DNA of 39,171 bases, taken from assembly GCA_041627895.1 (NCBI GenBank), contig JBFKQC010000034.1, positions 1 to 39,171 on the forward strand, in the 5' to 3' direction. The notes under the pieces were generated by a model. The model was not told the origin of the DNA. It saw only the letters and a list, made by a program, of their open reading frames with translations, and did not search any database. Shown here piece by piece: positions 9,324 through 17,683 of the stretch. The position numbers were made by a program, and so were the translations under genes. The first letter of the stretch is position 1. Every line of letters begins with the position of its first letter. The stretch is from JBFKQC01 sp041627895. GTDB lineage: Bacteria > Pseudomonadota > Alphaproteobacteria > Rhodobacterales > Rhodobacteraceae.

Positions 9324-9511
9324 AGGCCAGGCGCGACCGCCGCCCAGAGCCCGACCCGTGGCGCCAGTGCAGCGACTGATCGCCTCTCGCCGGCACCGAT
9401 AGGGACGCTGCCGGCCGAAACCGGCGTGGCGAATCCGAAAACCGCCGCCGGGATCGCAACGCCATTCAGATCGGGCGAGCGTTCCGGGGCTTGAGCCCTC
9501 GAGGAAACCAT
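9299..9511 (-). CDS. Possible 70-residue small protein or leader ORF upstream of tetR
   Basis: An ORF starting at ATG 9511 is preceded by AGGAG (complement of 9521-9525) at 9 nt spacing. It ends 25 bp inside the start of tetR, as a coupled leader would. The product is Ala/Val/Gly-rich with a mildly hydrophobic middle and two Cys near its C-terminus (GLCRDARTC). I recognise no family. It sits just downstream of the 9564-9579 inverted repeat, so it would be the first ORF of the operon transcript. GC-rich DNA throws up such ORFs by chance, hence the low confidence. Confidence 0.3.
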   Translation of the reverse strand: MVSSRAQAPERSPDLNGVAIPAAVFGFATPVSAGSVPIGAGERRSVAALAPRVGLWAAVAPGLCRDARTC

Positions 9512-9563
9512 CCTTCAGCGCTCCTTTCGATCGTTCGGGGTTTCGGCCTCCGAATGCAGAGAG

Positions 9564-9579
9564 GTTATAGGTCTATAAC
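9564..9579. promoter_or_regulatory. Inverted repeat, candidate TetR operator
   Basis: The sequence is GTTATAG-GT-CTATAAC, a perfect 7-bp inverted repeat with a 2-bp centre. It is AT-rich in a GC-rich background, as expected where a promoter overlaps an operator. It lies 240 bp before the tetR ATG and about 50 bp before the small ORF. Size and symmetry match operators bound by TetR dimers; the assignment to this regulator is inferred from position. Confidence 0.5.
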
Positions 9580-10019
9580 TAATGCTACTGGCGGGCACGA
9601 TCAAGCCGCGTGTCAGGAACACGCACCTTGCGCGCGACGGACAGCTGCGCGCCGAGGTCGAGGCGCTACTTACGCCGGTGCGTGACCCGAAGGGACTTCG
9701 CCATGACGGCGCCCGAGTGCGCGGCCCATGCTTCGGCCGGCAAACGCCAGGGCCCGGGCAGACCGTCCGCCGTCTGTCCGGCACCGGACGACGCCCGAGG
9801 CCGGGGCATCTGCGGCATCGGCACCGTGTCGTGCCGCCGGCAGGGATTGGCGTTTCGGGCGGCGGGGTCATTGCCGCCGTTGCGGGGCGGACAGAGGGCT
9901 TTCGACATTACACGCTTGAATCGCGCCCCGCGAACGATGAGACTCCCGTTCATGGGGCCAGAGCCAGGCTGGCTGTTCGGAGGCCCGGAACCACTTCGGT
10001 CCTGACCACGGGGCGACAA
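9580..10019. other. Intergenic stretch with no recognised gene
   Basis: About 440 bp between the candidate operator and the peptide-binding protein. One plus-strand frame is open from 9582 into the downstream gene, but its translation is Arg/Pro/Gly-rich, resembles no family and precedes an obvious signal peptide, so I treat it as noncoding. A promoter for the binding-protein gene is expected here but I cannot place one. Confidence 0.4.
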
Positions 10020-11858
10020 TTGAACCGGTTGATTGCAGCATTCATCGCAACTGCGGCGCTCGCCGTTCCGGCCGCCGCGCAGGTCACCGTCAGCCACGGC
10101 TATTCGGCCTTCGGCGACCTGAAATACGCCCCCGACTTCACGCATTTCGCCTATGCGAATCCAGATGCCCCGCAGGGCGGCACGATGAGCCAGCGCCAGC
10201 TTTACGGCACACCGACCTTCGACAGCCTGAACGTCTTCATCATCAAGGGCGACAGCGCGCCCGAGGTGGGCCAGCACATGTACGACAGCCTGATGGTGCG
10301 TGCCTACGACGAGCCGGATGCGCTTTACGGTCTGATCGCGGAAAGCATCGAGTACCCCGAAGATCTGTCGTACATCGCGTTCAACCTGCGACCCGAGGCG
10401 CGGTTTCATGACGGCGATCCTGTAAGCGCGGGCGACGTCGTCTTCACGATCGACGCGCTGAAGACCCGGGGCCATCCCTATTACCGAAACCTGCTGTCGG
10501 ACGTCGTCGAGGTGAAGGCCGAAGGCGCCCGGCGGGTGCGGTTCGATCTTGCACCGGGCGCCGGCCGAGCGCTTCCGGGGGACATCGCCGAACTGCCCGT
10601 CCTGCCAGAGCATTTCTACGCGGACAATCCGTTCGACGAGACCTGGATGACGCCGCCGCTCGGGTCCGGGCCCTACAGGCTGGCCGCCGTCGATCCGCCG
10701 CGCTCGATTCGGTTCTGCAAGGACCCCGACTACTGGGGCCGCGACCTGCCGGTGAATGCCGGCAAGAACAACTTCGAGTGCTTCGCCTACGAATACTTCG
10801 CCGACGACATCGTCGGGCTCGAGGCCTTCGCCGCCGGCGAATACCTGATGCGGGTCGAGTACCGGTCCTCGTCCTGGGCGACGGGCTACGATTTCCCCGC
10901 GGCGCAGCGTGGCTGGGTGAAGCAGATGCTGCTGCCCGATGCTCGGCCGGCCAACGCACAGGGCATCTGGTTCAACATGCGGCGCCCAGTCCTGCAGGAC
11001 ATCCGGGTGCGCCGGGCACTGGAATATGCGTTCAACTTCGAGTGGACCAACGAGACGCTGTTCTACAAAGCCTACAGGCGCACGGACAGCTTCTTCGAAA
11101 ACACGAACATGCAGGCGGCGGGACTGCCGGAGGGTGCCGAACTGGCGCTGCTGGACGAGTACCGCGACCGCCTGCCGCCCGAAATCTTCACCGAGCCGCC
11201 GCACGTGCCCTACCCGGGCGCGCCCACGGCGCGCGACCGGTCGGCGCTGCGCGAGGCCGGGCGGCTTCTGGATGCCGCGGGCTGGACCGTGGGCGCCGAC
11301 GGGATGCGCCGCAACGCGGCCGGCGAGGTCCTGACGCTCGGGTTTCCCGACGACAGCCGCAGCCTCGAACGGGTGATGGTGCCGTTCACCGAGAACCTCA
11401 AGAGCGTGGGCGTCGATATCGAGTTCGAACTGATCGACCCCGGCGCCTGGGCCGAGCGGCGCAAGAAATACGATTTCGACCTGGCGACCGCGGCGTGGCA
11501 GGTGCAGGTCATGCCGGGGGCCGAACTGCGCGCCTTCTACGGCTCTGCTGCCGCCGCGGCAGAGGGCAGCAACAACCTCAGCGGTCTCGCCGACCCGGTC
11601 GTGGACGCCCTGATCGAACGCGCGGTCGCATCGGAGACGCGCGACGAGCTGGTGATCGCGGCGCGGGCACTCGACCGGGTGCTGCGGTCGAAACACATCT
11701 GGATCGGCAACTGGCACATCAACGCGCACCGTGTCGCGGTCTGGGATGTCTTCGGTATGCCCGCGGAACCGGCGGTCTACGACTTCAACCGGGGCGTCGA
11801 GTTCTGGTGGTTCGACCGCGACAGGCATGCCGACCTGGTGGCAGCCGGCGCGTTCTGA
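10020..11858 (+). CDS. ABC-type (oligo)peptide solute-binding protein, YejA-like, family 5
   Basis: A periplasmic binding protein of about 612 residues. The N-terminus reads as a Sec signal peptide (about residues 1-21, LIAAFIATAALAVPAAAQ) starting from TTG at 10020, with GGGG 6 nt upstream; no ATG fits the signal peptide. Family-5 features follow: GYSAFGDLKYAPDF, NPDAPQGGT, LNVFIIKG, the Y(D)SL core at QHMYDSLM, and VRRALEYAFNFEW with the YKAYRRTDSFFENTNM block typical of YejA-type microcin C/peptide binders. It is followed by a convergent gene, so no YejBEF permease is adjacent. It may feed a permease encoded elsewhere. Confidence 0.87.
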   Translation: MNRLIAAFIATAALAVPAAAQVTVSHGYSAFGDLKYAPDFTHFAYANPDAPQGGTMSQRQLYGTPTFDSLNVFIIKGDSAPEVGQHMYDSLMVRAYDEPDALYGLIAESIEYPEDLSYIAFNLRPEARFHDGDPVSAGDVVFTIDALKTRGHPYYRNLLSDVVEVKAEGARRVRFDLAPGAGRALPGDIAELPVLPEHFYADNPFDETWMTPPLGSGPYRLAAVDPPRSIRFCKDPDYWGRDLPVNAGKNNFECFAYEYFADDIVGLEAFAAGEYLMRVEYRSSSWATGYDFPAAQRGWVKQMLLPDARPANAQGIWFNMRRPVLQDIRVRRALEYAFNFEWTNETLFYKAYRRTDSFFENTNMQAAGLPEGAELALLDEYRDRLPPEIFTEPPHVPYPGAPTARDRSALREAGRLLDAAGWTVGADGMRRNAAGEVLTLGFPDDSRSLERVMVPFTENLKSVGVDIEFELIDPGAWAERRKKYDFDLATAAWQVQVMPGAELRAFYGSAAAAAEGSNNLSGLADPVVDALIERAVASETRDELVIAARALDRVLRSKHIWIGNWHINAHRVAVWDVFGMPAEPAVYDFNRGVEFWWFDRDRHADLVAAGAF

Positions 11859-12075
11859 TCCGCACCCCGGGCGACTGCGGATTCCGGTGCCGCCCGCGTG
11901 TGCTGAACTTCATGCCCACGCGCAAGGGGCGCCGGACTATGCCGATGACGGCCCCGGGACGGTCGCACGGTCACGCGCCGGGCCGGGTCGCGCCGCGCGG
12001 AAGGCAATATCTTTCCGAGTCTCGCGAATACCGGCGCGCGCCCGAAAGGCGCCCGTGTCGCTTGCCCCGTCGCGG

Positions 12076-13968
12076 CTATTTCAACTTGAAACTGGCGATC
12101 AGCGGCTCGTGGTCGCTGCCCACGCTCTGATCCACGCGGGGGAAATCGACGTTGACGTGAGCGATATCGAACTTGGCGTGCTGCCAAAGCCCGTCTGTGA
12201 TGAAGAAATGATCCAGCGCCTGCGAGTTGCCCTCGAAGTTGAAGGTATAGACGTTGTCCCTGTCCGTACCTTCAAGCCTTGCCGGTATCAGGTTCGTCAG
12301 CACCCGATCCGGGCCGGTGCCGGGCAGGATTTCCGCCAGGTCGTCGGTCCACTGGAACGTGTTCAGATCGCCCAGCACGATCACGTGCGCATCGGCGTCG
12401 ATGCCCAGCAGGTGGTCGACGTATTCATTCAGCGCGCCGGTCTGCGACGCGCGCTCGGCCTCGCCGGCCTGAACGAAGGGCTGCGGCCCGCCGAAGACCG
12501 GCGTGGAACCGAACCTCGACGTCAGATGGTTGTTGACCACGATGAACTGCTCGCCGCCGAAGCTGAACGTCGCCGCCAGGGGGTCACGTGTGCCGTCGAA
12601 CGCATTCGGCTCAGAGACGCCGGCGCCGGCCAGCTCGGCCGGAGTCAAGGACGTGAGCCCGATCAGCCCGACGCGATCGGGGTTGTAGAAGAAGGCATTG
12701 CGGATATTGCCGCCGGGCACGCCGCCGGACGTGTTGTCGATAGGTGCGACATCGACGAAGGAATACATCGGCCCCCCCGCCTGCCACACTGCGTCTGCCA
12801 GCGCCTGCAGCGTCTGCGACGCATCGACCGTCCCGTCATCAAGCTCGCCGTTGTTGTCCTGGATTTCCTGCAGCGCGATGACATCGGGGCTTCGCAGGTT
12901 GTTGACGATCTGCGACGCCAGGGTCGCCCGCTGGGCATCGTCGGCAAAAGTGGCAGAGTGGTTCAGGACGTTGTAGCTGGCGACCGTGACCCGGTCGTGG
13001 GCCGGGAACAGATACGTCGCCTCGCGGACGTTGCGCGAGGTCTGCCATTGGAACGGCTCGGTGACGTTCACCTCGAAATTGCCGAAACTGTAGCCGACGA
13101 CGCCGGTCACGTCGCTCAGCCTGCTTCCGACGGGAATCGCCGGAACCGGAAAGCCGTCGCTGATCGTCGGGTCGAACTGGATTTGCACCCGCTCGGGGTT
13201 CTGGTCGCCCAGATTGTCCGGGTGGGGCTGCAGCTCGATTCCGCCGCGCCTGGTCCGGGCATCTTGCGGGGCGATGAATTTGCCCCTGCTGGCAAGCGTG
13301 AAGATCTCGCTGGCGAACGGGCTGAAGGTTCTCGTGCCCGAGACCGCCACCGGGTCGTCGATCGTGACCAGCATGCCCTCGAGGCTTTCGTAAAAGTCGA
13401 TCCCGTCGACATCGGGATTGAACACGCCGGCATCGCCGCCGCCGGCGCAGAACGATGGCTGTTGGTTGACGGGCAATTCGCTTGCGCTGATCACCACCTC
13501 GCTGGGCGGGATGCGCCCCTTCTGTCCGACGAGCACGGGGTCCGGCAGCGGAGTGCCCGGTGCAAGCAGGGTCGTGTCCGGGCTGGACATCTGTGTGATG
13601 GACAAATTGCCGGTCCCGCATCCGCCCGGGACGAATTCGGTCACGGTATCGGTAAGCTGCAACAGATCGCCGATTTCCGGCAATGACCCCGGTTCGAATA
13701 CGAACATTCCGTCGGATGTGGCATCATCGCCATCGCCGGTCGGGTCCTGGATGTAATACCCCCTGAAGGCCAGCGCCGTCACGACGCCCTGAGTGGTCAC
13801 CTCGACCCCCGCGAAGGGCGACAAATGGCCCGCACCCTGGATATCATAGATCGGCGTGTGTCCGCCGGCATTGGCCAGGGCCGGAGCCAGGAAGAGACCC
13901 GACGCAACGGTTGCCAATGCGCGGCGCTGACAGCCGGCGCGCGAACGAAGAAACTGCGAAAATCCCAT
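12076..13968 (-). CDS. Exported ExeM/NucH-like nuclease (endonuclease/exonuclease/phosphatase family)
   Basis: A 630-residue secreted nuclease. A signal peptide covers about residues 1-34 (hydrophobic ATVASGLFLAPALANA). The N-terminal half (about 35-310) is the beta-rich region that precedes the catalytic domain in ExeM-type nucleases. The catalytic EEP domain starts near residue 325, with ASYNVLNHS, the metal-binding Glu in ALQEIQDN, NNHLTSRFG, LGDLNTFQ and a C-terminal SDHEPL. Asn, Glu, Asp and His at these places form the Mg-dependent phosphodiesterase site. The likely role is degradation of extracellular DNA for phosphate and nucleosides, or in biofilm. The gene stands alone, with a perfect inverted repeat 81-98 bp upstream of the start. 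Confidence 0.88.
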   Translation of the reverse strand: MGFSQFLRSRAGCQRRALATVASGLFLAPALANAGGHTPIYDIQGAGHLSPFAGVEVTTQGVVTALAFRGYYIQDPTGDGDDATSDGMFVFEPGSLPEIGDLLQLTDTVTEFVPGGCGTGNLSITQMSSPDTTLLAPGTPLPDPVLVGQKGRIPPSEVVISASELPVNQQPSFCAGGGDAGVFNPDVDGIDFYESLEGMLVTIDDPVAVSGTRTFSPFASEIFTLASRGKFIAPQDARTRRGGIELQPHPDNLGDQNPERVQIQFDPTISDGFPVPAIPVGSRLSDVTGVVGYSFGNFEVNVTEPFQWQTSRNVREATYLFPAHDRVTVASYNVLNHSATFADDAQRATLASQIVNNLRSPDVIALQEIQDNNGELDDGTVDASQTLQALADAVWQAGGPMYSFVDVAPIDNTSGGVPGGNIRNAFFYNPDRVGLIGLTSLTPAELAGAGVSEPNAFDGTRDPLAATFSFGGEQFIVVNNHLTSRFGSTPVFGGPQPFVQAGEAERASQTGALNEYVDHLLGIDADAHVIVLGDLNTFQWTDDLAEILPGTGPDRVLTNLIPARLEGTDRDNVYTFNFEGNSQALDHFFITDGLWQHAKFDIAHVNVDFPRVDQSVGSDHEPLIASFKLK

Positions 13969-14048
13969 GGCTCAATCCCCCATTTTCTTGGGTGGCCGAG
14001 CCGCCGAAAACGGACCCGACCGCCCGTTTGGTCAATCCATTGCCGCCA

Positions 14049-14066
14049 CGTTAACACAGATTAACG
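14049..14066. promoter_or_regulatory. Inverted repeat upstream of the nuclease gene
   Basis: CGTTAA-CACAGA-TTAACG is a perfect 6-bp inverted repeat with a 6-bp spacer. Another CGTTAAACG lies at about 14090-14098. The spacing puts the site in the promoter zone of the minus-strand nuclease gene, so an operator is plausible. It does not match a PhoB box as I know it, and the regulator is unknown. Confidence 0.4.
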
Positions 14067-14569
14067 GCGTCTGCCGAACAACTTGAATACGTTAAACGAT
14101 CCTTCCACCCGTAGCCCGCTGGCCGACGTGAAACACAAGGCCCGAACGGTCTGGCGGTGCGTCGGGCGATCTGATTGAATTCACCCAGGCGACCGAGCGT
14201 CCTGGCGGTGCTCCGCCCGCTCGCGATGCAATTCAACGCTTGTCCGCTGTTCCGAAGGCTCGCATCGGCGCGTCCCGCCGGCGATGCCGCCCCGCGCCGG
14301 CCTTGCCGGGGATCAATGGTCCAGCATCGCGCAGAGCTTGCACTTGATCGCAAGGAATTCCTCGGTCAGGCGCATTTCGTCGGTTCGCGGGCGGGGCAGC
14401 ACAACGTCCTCTGTCTGGCATCCTTCGCGCAGCGCAATGGATCGAAAGGCCCGTCGCCGTCAGCCAACTCGCCGACCCGGCGTGGTTTCTGCGCTCGGGC
14501 GCGGCGGAAATGTTCACCGGCATCGCGTTGCCGGTAGTAGGCGGCTGGACAGCGGCCTAAACTGGCGCC
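14067..14569. other. Intergenic stretch with no convincing gene
   Basis: About 500 bp between the nuclease and CoA-transferase genes, which are divergent. Open frames occur on both strands, but their translations are Arg/Ala/Pro-rich or lack a start and a ribosome site. One short minus-strand frame ending at 14313 reads like natural protein (TEEFLAIKCKLCAMLDH) but has no good start. I see no RNA gene or repeat beyond the inverted repeat listed separately. Confidence 0.4.
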
Positions 14570-16495
14570 ATGCGCAACAAGATCGTCTCCGCCGCCGAAG
14601 CCGCTGCCCTCGTCAAGGACGGCGATACGCTCACCACCTCGGGCTTTGTCGGCATCGGTGTTCCGGACGAATTGCTGGCCGCGATCGAAACGCGGTTTCT
14701 CGACACTGGCCATCCCCGCGATCTGTCCCTGGTCTTCGCCGCCGGCCAGGGCGACGGCAGGGACCGCGGGCTGAACCGGCTGGGCCACGAGGGGCTGTTG
14801 AGGCGCGTCGTCGGCGGGCACTGGGGGCTGATCCCCAAGGTCGCGGCGCTGGCGACTGCGGGCAAGATCGAGGGCTGGAACCTGCCGCAGGGCGTGATCA
14901 GCGAGCTTTACCGCGACATCGCGGCAGGCAAGCCGGGCATGTTGTCGAAGGTCGGGCTGGAAACCTTTGTCGATCCGCGGAACGGCGGCGGCGCGGTCAA
15001 CGACATCTCCACCGACCCGCAGGTCGAGCTGATGGAGATCGGCGGCGAGGAGGTGCTGTACTACCCGGCGCAGCGGCTGACCGTGGCGCTGCTGCGCGGC
15101 ACCACCGCCGACGAGGCCGGCAACGTGACGATGGAGCGCGAGGCGCTGACCATCGACAACCTCGCCCAGGCGATGGCGGTCAGGAATGCCGGCGGCGTGG
15201 TGATCGTGCAGGTCGAGCGGGTGGCGCGCGCGCACACCCTTCCCGCGCGCGAGGTGCAAATCCCCGGCATCCTGGTCGACGCCGTGGTGGTGGCGAGGCC
15301 CGAGAACCACCTGCAGACCTACCGCACCGTCTTCAGCCAGGCATTCACCAACCGCATTCGCCCGCCCGCGGGGGAAATCCCGCCGATGCCGCTCGATGCG
15401 CGCAAGGTGATCGCCCGGCGCTGCGCCTTCGAGTTGCCGGTCAACGGCGTCGTGAACCTCGGCATCGGCATGCCCGAGGGCGTCGCCTCGGTCGCCGCCG
15501 AGGAGGGGCTGCTCGATCACCTGACGCTGACCGCCGAGCCCGGTGTCGTCGGCGGCCAGCCGGCCTCGGGCCTCGATTTCGGTGCGGCGGTCGATTGCGA
15601 CGCGGTGATCCCGCAGAACGCACAGTTCGACTTCTACGACGGCGGCGGGCTCGACATGACCTGCCTCGGCCTCGCCCAGGCCGACGCGGCCGGCAACGTC
15701 AACGTCTCGCGCTTCGGGCCGCGGCTCGCGGGTGCCGGCGGCTTCATCAACATCAGCCAGAACGCCCGCGCGGTGGTCTTCGCCGGCACCTTCACCGCCC
15801 AGGGGCTCGACGTCGCCGTCGCCGACGGGGCGGTGGAGATCCGGCAGGAGGGCCGGTCGCGCAAGTTCCTGAAGGCGGTGGAGCAAATCACCTTCTCCGG
15901 CGCGCGGGCCGCGCGGCTCGGCCAGCCGGTGCTTTACGTCACCGAGCGCTGCGTATTCGAACTGACGCCCGAGGGGCTGAAGCTGACCGAGATCGCGCCG
16001 GGTATCGACGCCGAGCGCGACGTGATCGCGCTGATGGAGGCGCGCCCGCTGGTCGGCGAGATCGCGGAGATGGACCCGCGCATCTTCCGCGAGCCCGAGA
16101 TGGACCTGCGCACCGACCTGCTGCACCTGGACCTGCCGGACCGCATCGCCGTGGACCCGGCCAGCGGGCGGCTGTTCCTGAACTTCGAGAAGATGCGGGT
16201 GCGCAGCCGCGACGAAGTCGACCGTGTCGGCCGGCTGGTGGCGCAGGTCTGCCAGGACCAGCCGGGGCGCGTCGACGTGATCGTCAACTACGACGGGTTC
16301 CGGATCGACGAGGCGCTCGAGGCCGACTGGGCGCGGATGGTGGCCGACCTGACCGAGCGCTTTTATGGCCAGGTCTCGCGCTATTCAGGGTCGGCCTTCA
16401 TGCGGATGAAGCTCGGCGCAGTTTTCCCCGAGGCACGCACACACATCTTCGAATCCCGGGACCAGGCCCGCGCGTTTCTGGATTCCGGGCGCTGA
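14570..16495 (+). CDS. Fused acyl-CoA:acetate/3-ketoacid CoA-transferase with C-terminal extension
   Basis: A 641-residue protein with alpha and beta CoA-transferase halves on one chain, as in YdiF. The alpha half (about 1-265) starts KIVSAAEAAALVKDGDTLTTSGF and contains the oxyanion-type GVGIPDELL-like block. The beta half starts near residue 285 with NLGIGMPEGVASVAAEEG. E323 in LTAEPGVVGGQPASG is the expected catalytic glutamate that carries the CoA thioester. YdiF is about 530 residues; here about 110 residues follow (about 530-641) that look like a compact alpha/beta domain. It would move CoA between acetyl-CoA or 3-ketoacyl-CoA and free acids. It is convergent with the sulfonate operon, and no functional link is evident. 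Confidence 0.88.
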   Translation: MRNKIVSAAEAAALVKDGDTLTTSGFVGIGVPDELLAAIETRFLDTGHPRDLSLVFAAGQGDGRDRGLNRLGHEGLLRRVVGGHWGLIPKVAALATAGKIEGWNLPQGVISELYRDIAAGKPGMLSKVGLETFVDPRNGGGAVNDISTDPQVELMEIGGEEVLYYPAQRLTVALLRGTTADEAGNVTMEREALTIDNLAQAMAVRNAGGVVIVQVERVARAHTLPAREVQIPGILVDAVVVARPENHLQTYRTVFSQAFTNRIRPPAGEIPPMPLDARKVIARRCAFELPVNGVVNLGIGMPEGVASVAAEEGLLDHLTLTAEPGVVGGQPASGLDFGAAVDCDAVIPQNAQFDFYDGGGLDMTCLGLAQADAAGNVNVSRFGPRLAGAGGFINISQNARAVVFAGTFTAQGLDVAVADGAVEIRQEGRSRKFLKAVEQITFSGARAARLGQPVLYVTERCVFELTPEGLKLTEIAPGIDAERDVIALMEARPLVGEIAEMDPRIFREPEMDLRTDLLHLDLPDRIAVDPASGRLFLNFEKMRVRSRDEVDRVGRLVAQVCQDQPGRVDVIVNYDGFRIDEALEADWARMVADLTERFYGQVSRYSGSAFMRMKLGAVFPEARTHIFESRDQARAFLDSGR

Positions 16496-16558
16496 CTTCG
16501 TCACGAAATCCCCGGTTGCCACGGGCGTGGAATCGCGCCGAGGGGCGTGCGGGGGCGT

Positions 16559-17683
16559 TCAAGCCACCTCTTTGCCGGAACCCGGCGATGTCGCTTGCCG
16601 CGGCGATCTGCGGCCCGTCATCGCGACGGCGATGTCGAGTTCGTCGCCGAGCAGGTCCCATAGACGTTCCAGTCCGGCCTCGCCCGCCGCCGCGATCGCG
16701 TAGAGCAGCGGACGGCCGAGAAAGACGAAATCCGCGCCTGCATCGAGTGCCTTCAAGACATCTTCTCCGGTCCTGACCCCGCTATCGAAGAAGATCGGGA
16801 AATCCGGACCCAGCTCTGCGCGGATGATCGGCAAGGCAGAGAAGGCGGCTGGCGCGCTTTCCAGTTGTCGCGCGCCGTGGTTCGAAACCTGGACCGCATC
16901 GACGCCGGCCCTTTTTAGGGCTGCGGCGTCCGCGGCATCGAGAACGCCCTTGACGACCAGCCGTCCCGGCCAGGCATCCCGGATGCGCGCCAGCGTGGAA
17001 AAGTCAGCGCCGGCGCGGCTTTCGGTGCGGTCGAATGCAAATCCCGGCATCCGGAAATTCGCCAGGTCCGGAGGCCCATGCGCAAGAGTCGCAAGCGACC
17101 AGCGCGGGTGCAGCGCGAAATCCAGGAATTGCCGCGGCCCCAGCCGGAACGGCATCTTGAAACCATGCCGCAATTCCCGCGGGCGCCTGCCGATTTCGGG
17201 AACGTCGACCGTCAGAACGAGCGTCGCAAAGCCTGCGGCCCTGGCACGATCGACAAGGCTGAACGTCCTTGTGCCATCGCCGCTGAAATAGAGCTGAAAC
17301 CAGGCGTGGCCTTCGGCGGCCTCGAAGAGGTCCTCCATCGGTGTCGACGCCACGGTCGAGACGCAATGCGGCACCCGGTATCTGGCGGCGAGACGGGCAA
17401 GCATGAGGTCTGCACCGGGACCCGCAAGGTTGCACATGCCCATTGGCGCGATTCCGAAAGGACGCTCCGGCCTTTCGCCGAACAGGGTCGTTGCAAGCGT
17501 CCGGTCCCTGACGTCGCGCAGAACCCGCGGAACCAGGGGGGCGCTGTCGAATGCGTCCCTGTTCCGCCTGGCGCCGCATTCGCTGCCCGCCGAACCGTCG
17601 ATGTAGTCGAATACCATCCTTGGCAGGCGCTTTCGCGCGATGCGGCGCGCGTCGCCGGTCGAATGAATGGCATTCGCGCCCAT
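16559..17683 (-). CDS. FMN-dependent 2-hydroxyacid dehydrogenase, candidate sulfolactate dehydrogenase (SlcD-like)
   Basis: A 374-residue TIM-barrel flavoprotein of the L-lactate dehydrogenase / glycolate oxidase family. Features in order: RMVFDYIDGSAG near the N-terminus, PFGIAPMGMCNLAGPGAD (FMN), WFQLYFSGDG (active-site Tyr), VVKGVLDAADA (flavin-interacting Lys), VQVSNHGARQLES (catalytic His and Arg) and FFDSGVRTGEDVLKALDAGADFVFLGRPLLYA (phosphate site). The start ATG at 17683 shares one base with the comE stop (TGATG). In Roseovarius nubinhibens an FMN-type SlcD oxidises sulfolactate to sulfopyruvate, the ComDE substrate. Coupling to comE makes that role likely here (inference); lactate or glycolate remain possible. 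It is the last gene of the operon. Confidence 0.85.
   Translation of the reverse strand: MGANAIHSTGDARRIARKRLPRMVFDYIDGSAGSECGARRNRDAFDSAPLVPRVLRDVRDRTLATTLFGERPERPFGIAPMGMCNLAGPGADLMLARLAARYRVPHCVSTVASTPMEDLFEAAEGHAWFQLYFSGDGTRTFSLVDRARAAGFATLVLTVDVPEIGRRPRELRHGFKMPFRLGPRQFLDFALHPRWSLATLAHGPPDLANFRMPGFAFDRTESRAGADFSTLARIRDAWPGRLVVKGVLDAADAAALKRAGVDAVQVSNHGARQLESAPAAFSALPIIRAELGPDFPIFFDSGVRTGEDVLKALDAGADFVFLGRPLLYAIAAAGEAGLERLWDLLGDELDIAVAMTGRRSPRQATSPGSGKEVA

Noticed and set aside
9582..10019. 146-codon in-frame N-terminal extension of the YejA-like protein
   Set aside because: It is Arg/Pro/Gly-rich, matches no family and precedes a clear signal peptide at 10020.
9666..11828. 720-codon minus-strand frame opposite the peptide-binding protein
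   Set aside because: Antisense shadow with no motif and biased composition.
14313..14460. Short minus-strand frame ending TEEFLAIKCKLCAMLDH
   Set aside because: It reads like natural protein but has no ATG/GTG start with a ribosome site giving a sensible length; too weak to annotate.
16519..16530. CCACG-GG-CGTGG hairpin after the FMN dehydrogenase gene
   Set aside because: The 5-bp stem with 2-nt loop and no T-run is too weak to call a terminator.
14284..16776. 830-codon plus-strand frame across the CoA-transferase
   Set aside because: Another frame of the real gene; translation is Arg-rich noise.
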